NCBI GenBank assembly: GCA_028753945.1
Contig: JAPNXP010000001.1
Span: 7,182,501-7,246,500 of the forward strand
Reading direction: 5' to 3'
From: Hexactinellida sp. DTS-2022
Taxonomy: Eukaryota > Porifera > Hexactinellida
Length of the DNA stretch: 64,000 nucleotides
How positions within the stretch are numbered: position 1 is the stretch's first letter; every line of letters begins with the position of its first letter. Both the position numbers and the translations under genes were made by a program. Of the stretch, positions 11,147 through 23,700 are shown piece after piece. The notes under the pieces were generated by a model that saw only the letters and a list, made by a program, of their open reading frames with translations, ran no database searches and had not been told where the DNA came from.

Positions 11147-11782
11147 TATTACAATGTATACAGAGCATATTTTTTACTGAACTAGGGTTTACGCGTGTAT
11201 TATGTACTAGAGCAGGTGTGTCAAACTCGATTCGAATAGTGGGCCAATTTCATAACCCCATCCCTTACCCGGGCCATATTCCAGATATTTTAATGGATTG
11301 CGGGCCACATCTGAACAACAGGCGGGCCATAAATGGCCCGCGGGCCACCAGTTTGACACGCCTGTACTAGAGAGTCTGTCTGTCTTAGTCTGTCTCCGCC
11401 GAGTAGAGACCAACTAGACAAATCTAAATCTAAAATGACATATCCAAACATAAAATATTCTGTTTGTCTAAAATAATTTTATTTCTTATAAAGTATGGTA
11501 GTGCAATAAGTTAAAAATATCCATCAAGAAAATTAGGCCCCCCAAAGTGGTAGGCCCTGGGAAAATGCCCAGTTTGCCAATGGTTAAAGACGGCACATGT
11601 AATTTGGGCGTGTGCTTCTGAAACCCTGGAGTGCTGAGAGGAGGGGGGAAACGGGGACATTTCCCATTCACTATGGCGTTGGAACTAATGTGGTCATATT
11701 TAATAAACTTTGATTTGATAACTAACACAATACGAATTTAAATTCTCTACTAATAGCTAATCAATTTTTATAAGCCTCCCAT

Positions 11783-11923
11783 CAGGGGCGCCGGGAGGGT
11801 GGGCCCTGTGCCCCACCTGAATTTGAGTGTGCTCCACCACCTCATGCCCCACCTGTGGTGCGGCACATGCTTAAATTAATGTTAGTGTGGCCCACCAGTG
11901 ATACCGCGCAAGCGCCGCCACTG
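11783..11923. mobile_element. hAT-like MITE in left arm, TSD CCTCCCAT
   Basis: CAGGGGCGCCGGGAGGG to GCGCCGCCACTG, 141 bp, with perfect 8-bp flanks CCTCCCAT at 11775-11782 and 11924-11931. Confidence 0.75.
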
Positions 11924-12872
11924 CCTCCCATATTTGAAAATTTCCCATATCACTTGATAGCAGCGTACCATTAAATGTCACCATAGTTGTACCTACTATG
12001 TTTAGTTTCTAAGTGATCGGGTTGACCGCTGAGCACAACACAACTCAGATGGCAACCCGATCACTTTGAAACAGCTGTGCATCAGAATGTGTCCTTGTGT
12101 CCTCTCAGCTGCTGACACGCTCCCATCTCTAAGTGGTCAGGTTGACCCATGAGGATTTCACATTCTCAGACGGCAACCCGATCACTTTGAGTTGAGAGCG
12201 TGCTGGTAGAATTAACTGATAATTTGGACAAACTTCTGCTTTTATAGTATTCTAATTTCTAAAGCCAGCAGTTATTCATAGAAACCTCTTATCTACTCAG
12301 GAATGCATGATGCATCTGAGTGGTGTTCAGAATTTAATTAATTATTGCACTAATATAATATTACAGCATTCCTAAGCTAAGGGATCATTGGTAACTATGA
12401 ATTGCTTATATTACTTAGTCAATAAGTGGAATTTATTAATACCTAAACTCCTAAATGTGTCTTTATTACATAATAAATTATTTCACATTCCAATATCCAA
12501 ATAGTTGTCATATTAATTGAGAATTGAAAATTATATAACTGTAATTGGACATTTTATAGTGATCCTTCCAGTTATATTGATTGCAGGGTATTATACAGGA
12601 GTAGAATTGAACACTCCTAACTGTCCTAAGGTCACTAGAGTATGAATTTTGTACGCCTAAAAGGTTAGTTTTGTACTACTCTATGGGGACTTTCGGCAGT
12701 TTTCGCCCTCCTAAACGCAAACATATCCCAATTTATACGCCTCTAGGCGTATGGCGCGCTCCTGGATAAACCCCTGATTGATTCGTTATGAGAAAACTGC
12801 TATAGCAATTAATGTAAGAAACAAGGTTTTAGCAGGATTCTATCCATTTGCAGCCAGTGGGGTGGGGATTCC

Positions 12873-13126
12873 CAGGGTGACCAGATGTCCTTCTTTTGGA
12901 AGGACAGTCCTTTCGTTTAGACTAATTGCCTTCATTTTTTGCATCCTTTTTTGTCCTTTTTTGTGCTTATTACATTGTTAAATTAGCTAAACCTATAAAT
13001 ATGGCCAAAATCTCTCCTAATACATAATTGTATCTCATAATACAAGTAAAATAACAATATTAATAAACAAAAAATGTTTGAAAATGAAAATGTCCTTCTT
13101 TTTGACATAGTTGATCTGGACACCCT
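12873..13126. mobile_element. hAT-like MITE inside the left arm (mirror copy about 14936-15190)
   Basis: Starts CAGGGTGACCAGATGTCC and ends with the near-complement GATCTGGACACCCTAG. Internal TGTCCTTCTTTT and TCCTTTTTTGTCC repeats echo the ends. A clean target duplication was not resolved. Confidence 0.5.
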
Positions 13127-16100
13127 AGGGTGGTGGGGATATAGTTATTAAAATTTTATGGCAGGATTTGAGTGTATATGATCAGTTATCTCACCTTAAA
13201 TGAGAGAGTTTTTGTACATGCGCTTCTTAACCGTTTACAAACACGTGCATCATAGCTTTCAGGTATATAATATGTCCCTAAAGCAGGGGTTTATCTAGGT
13301 GCCAGGCACTTTAAAGTGCCGACAAAGCATCAGTTGTGGTCAAAAAGTGCGTGATTTTCGAATCGATTTAGTTACCGGGTTGGCACTTAATTAGGTGCCG
13401 GGTGTATTGCCAGATTTTCTGGTCCAGAAATGCTTGGATAAACATCTCTTTGTGCACCGTATCAGTTTTACCTCCTTAAAATAATGCCGCATCATTGAAA
13501 TATACCCAGGCGCGTCACATCCTTTCAAAATTGGTACGGCGGAAGATTTATAATATTCTAAGTGGACGGCGACGACGAACTACCAAGATACAAAATCGTC
13601 ATCAACTATTTAATCATCATTGTTCCAGGGTTTGTCTACACCGTTAGCCTTCCAATTGATGGTAGTAGCAGTCGTGTTCGTTGCACCACACATGAACTTG
13701 TACTTGTTTTTAGCGGTTTCAGTCCATTTCATTTTAGCATTGTGATAAAGCCCCCGATATTTGGAAATCTTTTGAAAATGAGGTACGGCGCTCGCCGTAC
13801 CTACCACTAAGGTGCCGGAAAATTTCTACCTCCATAATAACGTGCCAGACACGAAAATCCTAGATAAAGCCTTGCCCTAAAGTTAAAATAAAATAGCTGT
13901 AACATGTTCCGAAGTCATCAGTTACCAGTAATTTCTGTTTGATGTGAGAAATATTCAATGGAATCATTTCATAATATAGTGTACTTCTATATTAATTTCG
14001 ATCTAGCGAAAAAGGAATTTCACACTTTCCATATTATCAAATAATGCTTCTAATCCGGAATTTATAAATTTCGAGGGCATATTTGTAATATAATATTATA
14101 TTATCGAAAAATAAGAAAACGCCAATACTGAATCTTTTGGCATCTAAAGGCTTCATTGTGACAGCACGAAATAAAATACACTGTATTTATCTCTATTAAA
14201 TTTTACATTTTTGTTAATGCACCCCTCCAGTGGCGCGTTAGGAAATGATGCTCACTACTCCAAGGAGCATCGACAAGTGCTGCGTCCACCTGAGACGGTA
14301 CTTAAAAATATTCTCATAGCACTCACTGCCGCACCGCCACCACACCTTAGCTACGCCACTGCTTGCGGTTAAGTACTCTGGATTTTATCAGATAATTTGT
14401 TGAGATGACCTGTTACATCGTAATTACTAGGGCTGAAACGAACCTTTTTCTAAACGAACGAATATTCGATCGTTTAGATGACTAAGCATTAATTTAAATC
14501 AATTTCAATACACAAAATTCATTGGAAAATAGGTTTTTGTTAATGTTACAATGGTTTAATAATACATAGTTACAAAGTGTATTAGACACAAGTTAACTAA
14601 TAATCAGCTAGTTTAGATAGGAATTTATATCTAAGATTTCTCCAAGATTAACAAAAGTAATGTTGTTGTCCAAAAGTAGTCAACGAATATCCGTTTCAAT
14701 CTAATTTACGTCCAAACGAGTATTCGTTTCGAAACGAACGAATGAATATTCGCGAATATTCGTTCAATCATTTCGCACGCTTTAGGGACATATTATATAC
14801 CTGAAAGCTATGATGCACGTGTTTGTAAACGGTTAAGAAGCGCATGTACAAAAACTCTCTCATTTAAGGTGAGATAACTGATCATATACACTCAAATCCT
14901 GCCATAAAATTTTAATAACTATATCCCCACCACCCTAGGGTGTCCAGATCAACTATGTCAAAAAGAAGGACATTTTCATTTTCAAACATTTTTTGTTTAT
15001 TAATATTGTTATTTTACTTGTATTATGAGATACAATTATGTATTAGGAGAGATTTTGGCCATATTTATAGGTTTAGCTAATTTAACAATGTAATAAGCAC
15101 AAAAAAGGACAAAAAAGGATGCAAAAAATGAAGGCAATTAGTCTAAACGAAAGGACTGTCCTTCCAAAAGAAGGACATCTGGTCACCCTGGGAATCCCCA
15201 CCCCACTGGCTGCAAATGGATAGAATCCTGCTAAAACCTTGTTTCTTACATTAATTGCTATAGCAGTTTTCTCATAACGAATCAATCAGGGGTTTATCCA
15301 GGAGCGCGCCATACGCCTAGAGGCGTATAAATTGGGATATGTTTGCGTTTAGGAGGGCGAAAACTGCCGAAAGTCCCCATAGAGTAGTACAAAACTAACC
15401 TTTTAGGCGTACAAAATTCATACTCTAGTGACCTTAGGACAGTTAGGAGTGTTCAATTCTACTCCTGTATAATACCCTGCAATCAATATAACTGGAAGGG
15501 TCACTATAAAATGTCCAATTACAGTTATATAATTTTCAATTCTCAATTAATATGACAACTATTTGGATATTGGAATGTGAAATAATTTATTATGTAATAA
15601 AGACACATTTAGGAGTTTAGGTATTAATAAATTCCACTTATTGACTAAGTAATATAAGCAATTCATAGTTACCAATGATCCCTTAGCTTAGGAATGCTGT
15701 AATATTATATTAGTGCAATAATTAATTAAATTCTGAACACCACTCAGATGCATCATGCATTCCTGAGTAGATAAGAGGTTTCTATGAATAACTGCTGGCT
15801 TTAGAAATTAGAATACTATAAAAGCAGAAGTTTGTACCAAATTATCAGTTAATTCTACCAGCACGCTCTCAACTCAAAGTGATCGGGTTGCCGTCTGAGA
15901 ATGTGAAATCCTCATGGGTCAACCTGACCACTTAGAGATGGGAGCGTGTCAGCAGCTGAGAGGACACAAGGACACATTCTGATGCACAGCTGTTTCAAAG
16001 TGATCGGGTTGCCATCTGAGTTGTGTTGTGCTCAGCGGTCAACCCGATCACTTAGAAACTAAACATAGTAGGTACAACTATGGTGACATTTAATGGTACG

Positions 16101-16140
16101 CTGCTATCAAGTGATATGGGAAATTTTCAAATATGGGAGG

Positions 16141-16389
16141 CAGTGGCGGCGCTTGCGCGGTATCACTGGTGGGCCACACTAACATTAATTTAAGCATGTG
16201 CCGCACCACAGGTGGGGCATGAGGTGGTGGAGCACACTCAAATTCAGGTGGGGCATGAGGTGGTTGAGCACACTCAAATTCAGGTGGGGCATGAGGTGGT
16301 TGAGCACACTCAAATTCAGGTGGGGCATGAGGTGGTTGAGCACACTCAAATTCAGGTGGGGCACAGGGCCCACCCTCCCGGCGCCCCTG
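16141..16389. mobile_element. hAT-like MITE in right arm with internal 36-bp expansion
   Basis: Inverted counterpart of 11783-11923, flanked by ATGGGAGG (16133-16140 and 16390-16397). It is 108 bp longer, exactly three extra 36-bp units. Confidence 0.75.
16210..16353. repeat. 36-bp minisatellite, four units
   Basis: The unit starts AGGTGGGGCATGAGGTGG and continues with TGAGCACACTCAAATTC, repeated four times with one G/T difference in the first. The left arm has only one unit. The ORFs on both strands here (12-residue repeats) are by-products of a period divisible by three. Confidence 0.9.
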
Positions 16390-17444
16390 ATGGGAGGCTT
16401 ATAAAAATAGCTAATCAATTCGAAAATTGATTAGCTATTAGTAGAGAATTTAAATTCGTATTGTGTTAGTTATCAAATCAAAGTTTATTAAATATGACCA
16501 CATTAGTTCCAACGCCATAGTGAATGGAAAATGTCCCCGTTTCCCCCCTCCTCTCAGCACTCCAGGGTTTCAGAAGCACACGCCCAAATTACATGTTCAA
16601 TAAATAGTTAATAATATTTAATGATCCAAACAAGTACTGCGTATTACCTGGGGTTTAGTTTGGAATTGTCCCTTAAACGTACCAAATACCCTGCATCCTC
16701 TTTCAAACAGCAGTGTACTTTTGGAAATATGGCTCACATTTGTTGAATCCGTTCATTTCTGCAAATTTAAACGTCCAAATTGTTACCTTGAAAAGTTTAA
16801 TATTTCACGATATTTCGATAAATTTAATTAATATTGATTTAAACCAAGGTTGCAACCGAATACTGATATATTTGGTTGAACCGAATATTACTTACCGAAT
16901 AGTTGATATTTGGTTGCCAGCCTGATATCATTATCAGTATTCGGTTGCCCGACCGAATATCGTCAGTATTCATATCGGTTATTGCAGCCGAATATTATAT
17001 GTATTCGTACTATCGGTTAGGGCAACCAAAGATTATCAGTATTCGTATTTGGTTGAATGAAGCGAACATTATCATTATCAGTATTCGGTTACTATTCATG
17101 AATACTGATATTCGAGCGGTTTCAACCTTGTTAATTTAACTTACTCTGAGTCTGAATCACTTGAAATATGTTGCTATAGTTAGAAGTTTCATAAACTTGC
17201 GATTTTAAGTCTTTTTTATCCAATATTCAATAAGTGGCATAAGTGTCCCTGCCACGTGCCACTTGTGGCACAAATGGAATGTGGCTGTATCTCAGTGAAA
17301 AAATAATCGTAATGATTAGAAATTAAGTACGCAGCGAGCGAGAAAAACTTTGCGGCGTCCAGGGTTTTTGGCCAATGTACAGGGGAATTTGGAGCTCCGT
17401 ACAGTATTTTCATTACTAATTTTGGACTTTTATGGTAGTGTACT

Positions 17445-17606
17445 CAGAGGCGTAGCTAGGCCTGCATGAAGGTGCGGCACTGGTAGATTATGGTTGCGGC
17501 ATTTCCGCACTATAGTATTATACTAATGGGCATTTTTGTGGGCACAAATTTTTAGGGTGCGGCCTGTGCCCCAAGTGCCGCACCCTGGCTAGTGGCTACG
17601 CCTCTG
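17445..17606. mobile_element. hAT-like MITE, TSD AGTGTACT
   Basis: CAGAGGCGTAGCTAGG at the left and GGCTACGCCTCTG at the right, with perfect 8-bp flanks AGTGTACT at 17437-17444 and 17607-17614. A diverged relative sits at 29898-30029. Confidence 0.8.
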
Positions 17607-18027
17607 AGTGTACTATTTTTAGAAAATTTGGGTGCGCACCTATACCGATGAAACTTTTCATCGGTTACCTAGAGTAATTCGAACATGTGGTATTCAAAAT
17701 CTGAAATCAGAATTTGTATTTTCTAATTGGCTCATAAAGTCATAAATTGATAATGATCATAAATTATATACTTAATTAGCTAATTATATAGTTAATGAGT
17801 TTAATACCATCTAAAACACAAACCTGCATATATATATATGAAATTACTTATATAGAGCTGAGCTTTGTAGAGTTCAGTTTTTCACTATGTGTATTCATGC
17901 ACTGAGAAAGGTCAGTTTTTTTCCAGAGTTTGAAATTGACCTTTAGAAAGTAAGCCTGGGCTTTTAGTATGGGAAAAAATCTGAACTCTACAAAGCTCAG
18001 CTCTATATAAGGATTCCCTATATATAT

Positions 18028-18462
18028 ACTAGCGCGCTTCGCTTGTAGGTCGCTTCGCGGTAGAACACAACTACACAGCAACCGCTTCGCGCTTGGTGTG
18101 TGGTTTATACTTCTAACATTGACTAAATATATTCCAATTTAACATTTCATCCAGGCTTGCGCGACGCGCCTCTAGGCGCGTAATTTTGAAAGTAAACTTG
18201 TCTAGGCGTGCAAAAATCGAGAAATGCTCCCATAAACGTAATGCAAATTGAGTATTTTCGGCGCGTGTGGGCGACCTCAAACTTAATCTAGGCGCGTAAT
18301 TTCTTTGCCTGGATGAAAGCCTGGTTACGTCATCATGCGATAATGAGTAAGCATATTGGTAATCTGATGTGAGCAACGTGTATGCATCATTAATGTACAT
18401 GTTATATTAAATTTTCAGAATTTTATCTCTTAGAGGGCGGGAATTATGTGCGATCAAGTTGT
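18028..18462 (-). mobile_element. Helitron 3' part, minus strand
   Basis: Read on the minus strand it ends in GCGAAGCGCGCTAGT preceded by a CGCGAAGCG-rich stem, as in 28939-29449, and shares the AATTCCCGCCCTCTAAGAG block with it. The copy is interrupted around 18150-18325 by a short GCGCCTCTAGGCGCG-ended insertion and its 5' end is missing. Confidence 0.5.
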
Positions 18463-18474
18463 TCACAAAAATAG

Positions 18475-18790
18475 GTAAACAAATTAATGAATTCAAAATG
18501 AACTTAGAGGCTAACCGCTAACTTCCAATGGGCATTATTCGCAAAAAGTATGCTAAATCCGAATTTGGTATTTACTATTTACCAATATATAATATACTAA
18601 TATTAATTGTTATTTACAAAATAGGTAAACAAATTGTGAAAATTCAAAATGAACCTAGTAGCTAGCTTCCAATTTAGGTAACAAGTATACTGAACACGAA
18701 TTTCGCATTTCAAATTTCCAATATGAATATTTATTGTTGTTATTTATAAAATAGGTAAACAAATCAATAAAAAGTCTAATGAATCTAGAG
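18475..18790. repeat. Tandem units of the AGGTAAACAAATT family
   Basis: About 135-bp units containing AGGTAAACAAATTAATGA, AATTCAAAATGAACCTAG and GAATTTCGCATTT repeat about 2.3 times. They match the tandem body of the Helitron-like elements at 27503 and 61591. Confidence 0.55.
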
Positions 18791-19479
18791 TCGATTGTGT
18801 TGTTATCTTGGTGACAAAAAAGTTTGCAAAATATTGTCTAGGAAGTAGTTTTCGACTGTTAACTTATAAAACTTATCTGCCCTGCGACTACCTAACAATT
18901 GTCCAATTAATTCACGACCTAAATTTGCTTAAGTATTATATTTAATGGAATATATTATTTACACTTTTTGGCTATAAAGTATGAAGAATAAATTTGGATT
19001 TAACTTGTAATAAATTTTTGTTTAACAGCAAAGTAAATAGAATTAATTGTATCTCACGACCTAGAAATTGTTCCACGACCCCCAGTAAGAGAAATATTAC
19101 GTAGTATTGTCTACTGAAATAAGATATTGTTCGTTGTTGCACGCATGTTGTTAAGTCTAGACAACTAATAATAGGACATACGGTATTTAAATTTATAAAT
19201 TAAGCCCGCATTGCGGAATTTGCGGTTGACTGATCCGTCGTAAAGCGACAGAGACTGAAGGATTACTAATATTGCTAGACAAAGGAAATAGATAAATTCA
19301 CTCGTAACCAATTAAATGCACATTTAATATCTGATAGACACTAAAATTAATTTATACTAAATGAATGAGAGCTGCTAACCCAGGATAGGACAACTCTCGA
19401 ATTGAATGGGCACATTTTGGGATGGAAGATATCAATATTTTTTAGATATTTGAACTACTAGTTGCAGGGAATGAAAGGG

Positions 19480-19880
19480 GTTCACTAACGGACTGAATAA
19501 ACCCAATTCAGTTCATTTCAAATTAACGCACGTTCAGTTCGTTCACGTTCACCTACTTCAACACCACCAACGTTCGTTCAGTTCGTTCAACGGGCTGACC
19601 GGAGTTCGTTCAGTTCAGATGAGTCGGTGGTGGCTATTAGGTATGACAAGCAGGTATGAGTAGTAATCTATATATATTTTACTTTTCTAGTGATATATTT
19701 ATATTCTACGTATGGATTAATGATTCATTATTTCTAATTTATCGATATTCAGTTTAGTTCTTTCAGTTCGTTCGTTCAGTTCGTTCAACTGCCGTTCAGG
19801 AAACCGTTGGCGTTCGTTCAGAGTAAATGCCATAAAAGTCCTGCGCTCAGTTCGTTCAGTTCAAGTTCAAATAGTTCGTT
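19480..19880. repeat. GTTCGTTCA-rich simple repeat element
   Basis: GTTCGTTCAGTTCGTTCA words recur at both ends in the same strand sense with a unique AT-rich centre. Similar GAACGAATATTCG words, palindromic, occur at 14440-14780. Confidence 0.5.
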
Positions 19881-20720
19881 CGTGAATATTTCATTCCCTA
19901 ATTAGTTCCTAGATACAGTATTCCCCACTCCCTTACCAAATTCATTTCTGTAACTCTTACCATTCCTCAATCCATTCCGAATAAACAAATCTACATATTA
20001 AAAACACAATTGTTCTTCGTGGGTTTGTTTGTCCAGAATTAACTGAAAAGACTACGAATCCTAGAAAGCTAAAAATTTGTATCCGGGGTAAAATTTGTAC
20101 TGTGACAACGATATATTGGTTTTTGAAGCGGAATTTTGGGATTAACGTAAGATAAGTAATTTGGCATAAATTCTCAAATCCCATCGGAATGACTCTATGT
20201 TCACAGGTGAACTCAATGTAAAACACCTGTTTAGATATTGTGGTTAAATGACATCACGAAATAACAAATAAATAATAACTCCAACATGATCCATCTCACC
20301 AAAACTCAGCATTCCGTGAGCCAAAGGACGGAAATTTTAATCGTTTGCAATATGAGCAAGAACCCCGCGCGGAAAATATACCGCGGCCCCCGCATACTCT
20401 AATCCTTCCCTGAATCCATGGTACTATATTATGGTATCCGGTGACACACTAAATACTCTATTGAACCAGTTATAATTATTGACAAATTAAATAACCTAGG
20501 AGCCTACAACATCTGTGATTTTCAATTAATTTTGTTTGACCAATTATAAGAACCAATTGAACAATATTAGCACATTCATACACTAAGTAGCAAGATAATA
20601 ATATTTGGTAAGTAAAAAAGTTAATTTGTAATATAATTGAAATAAGAATTCGAAAATAGAATAAAATACGCAATGTTGACTAATAAATAAGAATGATAAT
20701 ATTGACAATGGTAATGTACT

Positions 20721-23700
20721 TCAGAGAATACACCCAGCTATCTGGACCCTGTACGTATCCCCTCCTGGCGAGTTGAGAGGAACAAACTCATCGTTCAATA
20801 ATACTTCTCTAATACATCCAGTGAATGATATCTTCGTAACGTGAGATAGGGGATCGATCCCTGGCCTGAGCCCTCCTAGCAGCAGGGGATAATTACTCGT
20901 GTCCACAGAGTTTAGGGCATCCTCAATAGAGCTCTCAATACGCACACCATCGACAGTTAGAGTTATATAATTATTAAGTTTAGTTAAACTCAGAGAGTGC
21001 CATAGTCCGTTACTGAGATAGTATGGGGAAGCGGGAGCATAAGCTATGGTGTTAGCATTACCTAATTCACCGTTGTCAACTGAATACAGGACAGAACCAT
21101 TACGTAGCTCGACAGTCAAGTGATCTCCAACCACAGAGTTGGCAACGTAAAATAGAAGTCCAGTCCGGTTAAATGTTTTGAATTCGAACTGTGCAGTGAA
21201 TTCCCTGCCTACATGGAAGCTAGCGAATAGCTGTATGTAAGAGCCGTGGCCGGAGAAGGTAGCGCCGCTGGATATCATTGAGTAGCACCTGTTCACTCTG
21301 TACTGGGCGCCAGAACTGAGTAGCCGCTGGAGGTTGTTAATGAGGAGTGACGTCACACACATATCGCCACTAACTTGCTGGTTTGGAAGCCCACCAAAAT
21401 AGAAATTATTAGAGAGGTCAAATAGAGTGAAAGCTCTATCGTGAATGGGGGACCTAGCGTACTCCCTTGGAATTAAGTGGTTGTTCTCTGTCACTTCTAG
21501 CACTGACAGCAGACCTATGGGGCCCAGTCTGGTGGCCTCGATTCGGTACTTAGCGCCATCGTCATAACGGTGAATAGTAGTAATGCGTGTGGGGCTAGAA
21601 CCTAGACTGAAAGAAAACTGCAGTCTGCCTTGTAGGAACTTTAACTCAATGAAATCAAAATTGTTTAGACCATTAACAAAGAAAATTATGCCATTGTAAG
21701 CGATGGAAGATAGTTCTATGCGGAATACTGTGTCAAGAGCTAGTTCGGAAGGGTCTATGTCCAGAAGAACATAGCTGCTATTGAAGCTGTCGAACCGGTA
21801 CCCAGCTGAGTCAGGGGGCGGTGTTGTGGGAGTTGGAGTGGGCGTGGTGGGTGGAGAAACCACTGGTGAAGACGAGGTCGGTATAACTGTAGACACAGAG
21901 ATAGCATGAGTAGTAGAAAGGGAGGGTTGAGTTGGCGAGCTTGTAATAACGGGGGAAGGAGAAGACAGGGTGACAAGAGTTGGGGAAAGAGAGCTGCTGG
22001 TTGGTGAGGGTAGAGAAGAGCTTGACTGCAGGATTCCAATAGAAGGAGAGACTCTGAGTGTTAGAAGTTGTGAGCTGGATATGGAAGCTGTGCGAATAGT
22101 AGAGCTGGATATTAGCACTGCCACAATCGAACTGGATATTGGCACTCCAATAGAAGAGCTAGGTACACGTACTGCAATAGATGAGCTAGGTACAGGAACT
22201 CCAAAAGAGCTAGGTACAGGAACTCCAAAAGAGCTAGGTACAGGAACTCCAATAGATGAGCTAGGTACAGGTACTCCAATAGAGCTAGGTACAGGTAGAG
22301 CAATAGAGCTAGATACAGGAACTCCAAAAGAGCTAGGTACAGGTACTCCAATAGATGAGCTAGGTACAGGTACTCCAATAGATGAGCTAGGTACAGGTAG
22401 TCCAAAAGAGCTAGATACGGGTACTCCAATAGAGCTAGATACAGGTACCCCAATAGAGCTAGGTACAGGCACTCCAAAAGAGCTAGATACAAGCACTCCA
22501 ATAGATGAGCTAGGTACAGGTAGTCCAAAAGAGCTAGGTACAGGCACTCCAAAAGAGCTAGATACAAGCACTCCAATAGATGAGCTAGGTACAGGTAGTC
22601 CAAAAGAGCTAGGTACAGGCACTCCAAAAGAGCTAGATACAAGCACTCCAATAGATGAGCTAGGTACAGGTAGTCGAAAAGAGCTAGATACAGGTACTCC
22701 AATAGAGCTAGGTACAGGTACCCCAATAGAGCTAGGTACAGGCACTCCAAAAGAGCTAGATACAGGTACTCCAATAGAGCTAGATACAGGTACCCCAAAA
22801 GAGCTAGATACAGGAACTCCAATAGAAGAGCTAGGTACAGGAACTGCAATAGAGCTAGATACAGGAACTCCAAAAGAGCTAGATACAGGAACTCCAAAAG
22901 AGCTAGATACAGGAACTCCAAAAGATGAGCTAGGTACAGGTACCCCAATAGAGCTAGGTACAGGCACTCCAATAGATGAGCTAGGTACAGGTACTCCAAT
23001 AGAGCTAGATACAGGTACTCCAAAAGAGCTAGATACAGGTAGCGCAATAGATGAGCTAGCCACAGGTACAGCAATTGATGGAGATAACTGGCTGGAAAAT
23101 GGAAGCGAGCTAGATTCTGGGATGGTAGCAGTGAACAGAGGGGTAGATGCAGATATAAATAGTGAGGAAGAAATAGCAATTGGAATGGAGGAGGAAGTGG
23201 GAATGTCTGCAGTTGGAACAGATGATGAGAGGAGACTAGATGAGAGTGTTGGGGAGACAGGAATTTCAAGTGTTAAAGTGGGAGATGGAATTAAAGAAGT
23301 ATGTATAAGTGACCGGGTAACTGAGGAACTAATAGAATGCAATAACGAAGAAGAAGGCACTATCGGAGTAATTGTTTGTTGGATAAGAGTTGTTGTGGGT
23401 GAAATTAGAGAACTCGTAGCAGTAGGCACAACTGTTGAGGTTTCCACCGGAGTCTCGGGAGCTGGTTCACATCCATACAGAGACACGCTAGATAGAATAT
23501 CTGCCTCCGTGTAGTTATACATTACGTCATTGATTCGTAGATCTCGAATGCAGCCTTTGTAAGAAGTAACAACAGCTAGAGACAGTCTAGCGGAGTCAGG
23601 AACGCCTCCCACATAGAGAGGAGTAGATACGAGAATTTCGCAGTCAGAAGACTCATCAAAACAGCTGAGAGGAGAACTGCTAGCAGTGAATCGGTCTACA

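Larger units (their letters stand above)
11595..16594. repeat. Near-identical long inverted repeat (arms 11595-13284 and 14780-16594)
   Basis: The left arm (about 1.69 kb) is repeated in reverse as the right arm (about 1.8 kb) around a 1.5-kb spacer. The outer ends are ACATGTAATTTGGGCGTG and its complement; the inner ends are ATGTCCCTAAAGC and GCTTTAGGGACAT. In compared stretches the arms match nearly base for base (for example one indel near 12226 and one substitution near 12567). The same 67-codon frame is intact in both arms (12778-12981 plus, 15082-15285 minus), but this is duplication and not coding evidence. The length difference is mainly a 36-bp tandem expansion plus a small palindrome in the right arm. 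A transcript through it could fold into a long hairpin. Confidence 0.9.
6610..20720. other. 14-kb gene-free, transposon-rich interval
   Basis: No conserved exon was recognised on either strand between the SACS exon at 6609 and the laminin stop codon at 20721. All short ORFs here fall in repeats or AT-rich DNA. The missing SACS start exon may lie in this interval. Individually recognisable elements are listed separately; the remainder is AT-rich with short G or C runs (for example about 6941 and 7802). Confidence 0.7.

Noticed and set aside
12778..15285. Identical 67-residue ORF present twice (12778-12981 plus, 15082-15285 minus)
   Set aside because: It is duplicated because the inverted repeat arms are near-identical, and it overlaps a hAT-like MITE. 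No family resemblance.
16185..16430. Three overlapping ORFs with 12-residue repeats on both strands
   Set aside because: They are produced by the 36-bp minisatellite inside a hAT-like MITE and show no conserved domain.
21970..23514. 514-residue plus-strand ORF rich in ELGTGTPIDELGTG repeats, and a 385-residue shifted minus-strand ORF
   Set aside because: Both lie over the laminin linker minisatellite. A repeat with period divisible by three and no stop-like triplets stays open in several frames. The laminin frame is continuous with LG3 and LG4 on both sides.
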